From: CALZFJ01 sp051878575 | GTDB taxonomy: Bacteria > Bacteroidota > Bacteroidia > Bacteroidales > Muribaculaceae | Direction of reading: 5' to 3' | Length of the DNA: 5,233 nucleotides | NCBI GenBank assembly: GCA_051878575.1 | Contig: JBJEKJ010000107.1 | Span: 1-5,233 of the forward strand | Part shown: positions 5,213 through 5,233 of the stretch, one piece after another | Position numbering within the stretch: position 1 is the first letter of the stretch | Layout: each line of letters begins with the position of its first letter | The notes under the pieces: model-generated | Database searches by the model: none | What the model saw: only the letters and a program-made list of their open reading frames with translations | What the model was told of the DNA's origin: nothing | Program-made: the position numbers and the translations under genes

Positions 5213-5233
5213 TTGCTTTTGCGCTCGATTTGC

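Noticed and set aside
1..5233. CRISPR array, tRNA, rRNA, insertion sequence or integrase attachment site
   Set aside because: I saw no regularly spaced repeats, cloverleaf sequence, transposase motif or terminal inverted repeats. The short tandem repeat at 431-452 alone is not enough to call an attachment site.

Overview
The window reads as chromosomal DNA from a member of the Bacteroidota, most likely the order Bacteroidales; a gut Muribaculaceae-like or Bacteroides-like genome is a guess. The reasons are a transcription terminator Rho carrying the very long disordered insert seen in this phylum, a TatA/TatC pair with the FGGKKIPEL-type TatA and a long first periplasmic loop in TatC, a member of the AAA-ATPase-like/PD-(D/E)XK (DUF1703) family that is often multicopy in these genomes, intergenic TAnnTTTG boxes (the Bacteroidota -7 promoter element), and mostly weak Shine-Dalgarno sequences.

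Layout. Positions 1-383 hold the 3' end of a DUF1703-type nuclease-fold gene whose ATPase part lies outside the window. A 370-base non-coding stretch follows, with a weak inverted repeat, an 11-base perfect tandem repeat, a candidate promoter and a folded leader for rho. rho itself (754-2823, 689 residues) dominates the window. It converges on a minus-strand EamA/DMT transporter gene (2921-3793), and the two share a clear hairpin terminator at 2850-2884. A 323-base divergent intergenic region with candidate promoters in both directions separates the transporter from a plus-strand tatA-tatC operon (4117-5147). The last 86 bases hold a promoter-like box and a small palindrome belonging to the next, unseen gene.

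How the genes relate. Only tatA and tatC form an obvious functional unit: a minimal twin-arginine translocase with no separate TatB in the window. Rho is the global termination factor. The EamA protein is an inner-membrane permease of unknown substrate. I see no sign that these genes cooperate in one pathway.

Window-level verdict. This is mostly housekeeping DNA. I found no CRISPR array, insertion sequence, tRNA, rRNA or evident new defence or mobile system. The points worth a second look are the charge-blocked disordered insert of Rho with a single phenylalanine-rich island, an apparent loss of a conserved signal-peptide-binding glutamate in TatC, and several short non-coding repeats and hairpins in the rho leader and upstream of tatA.
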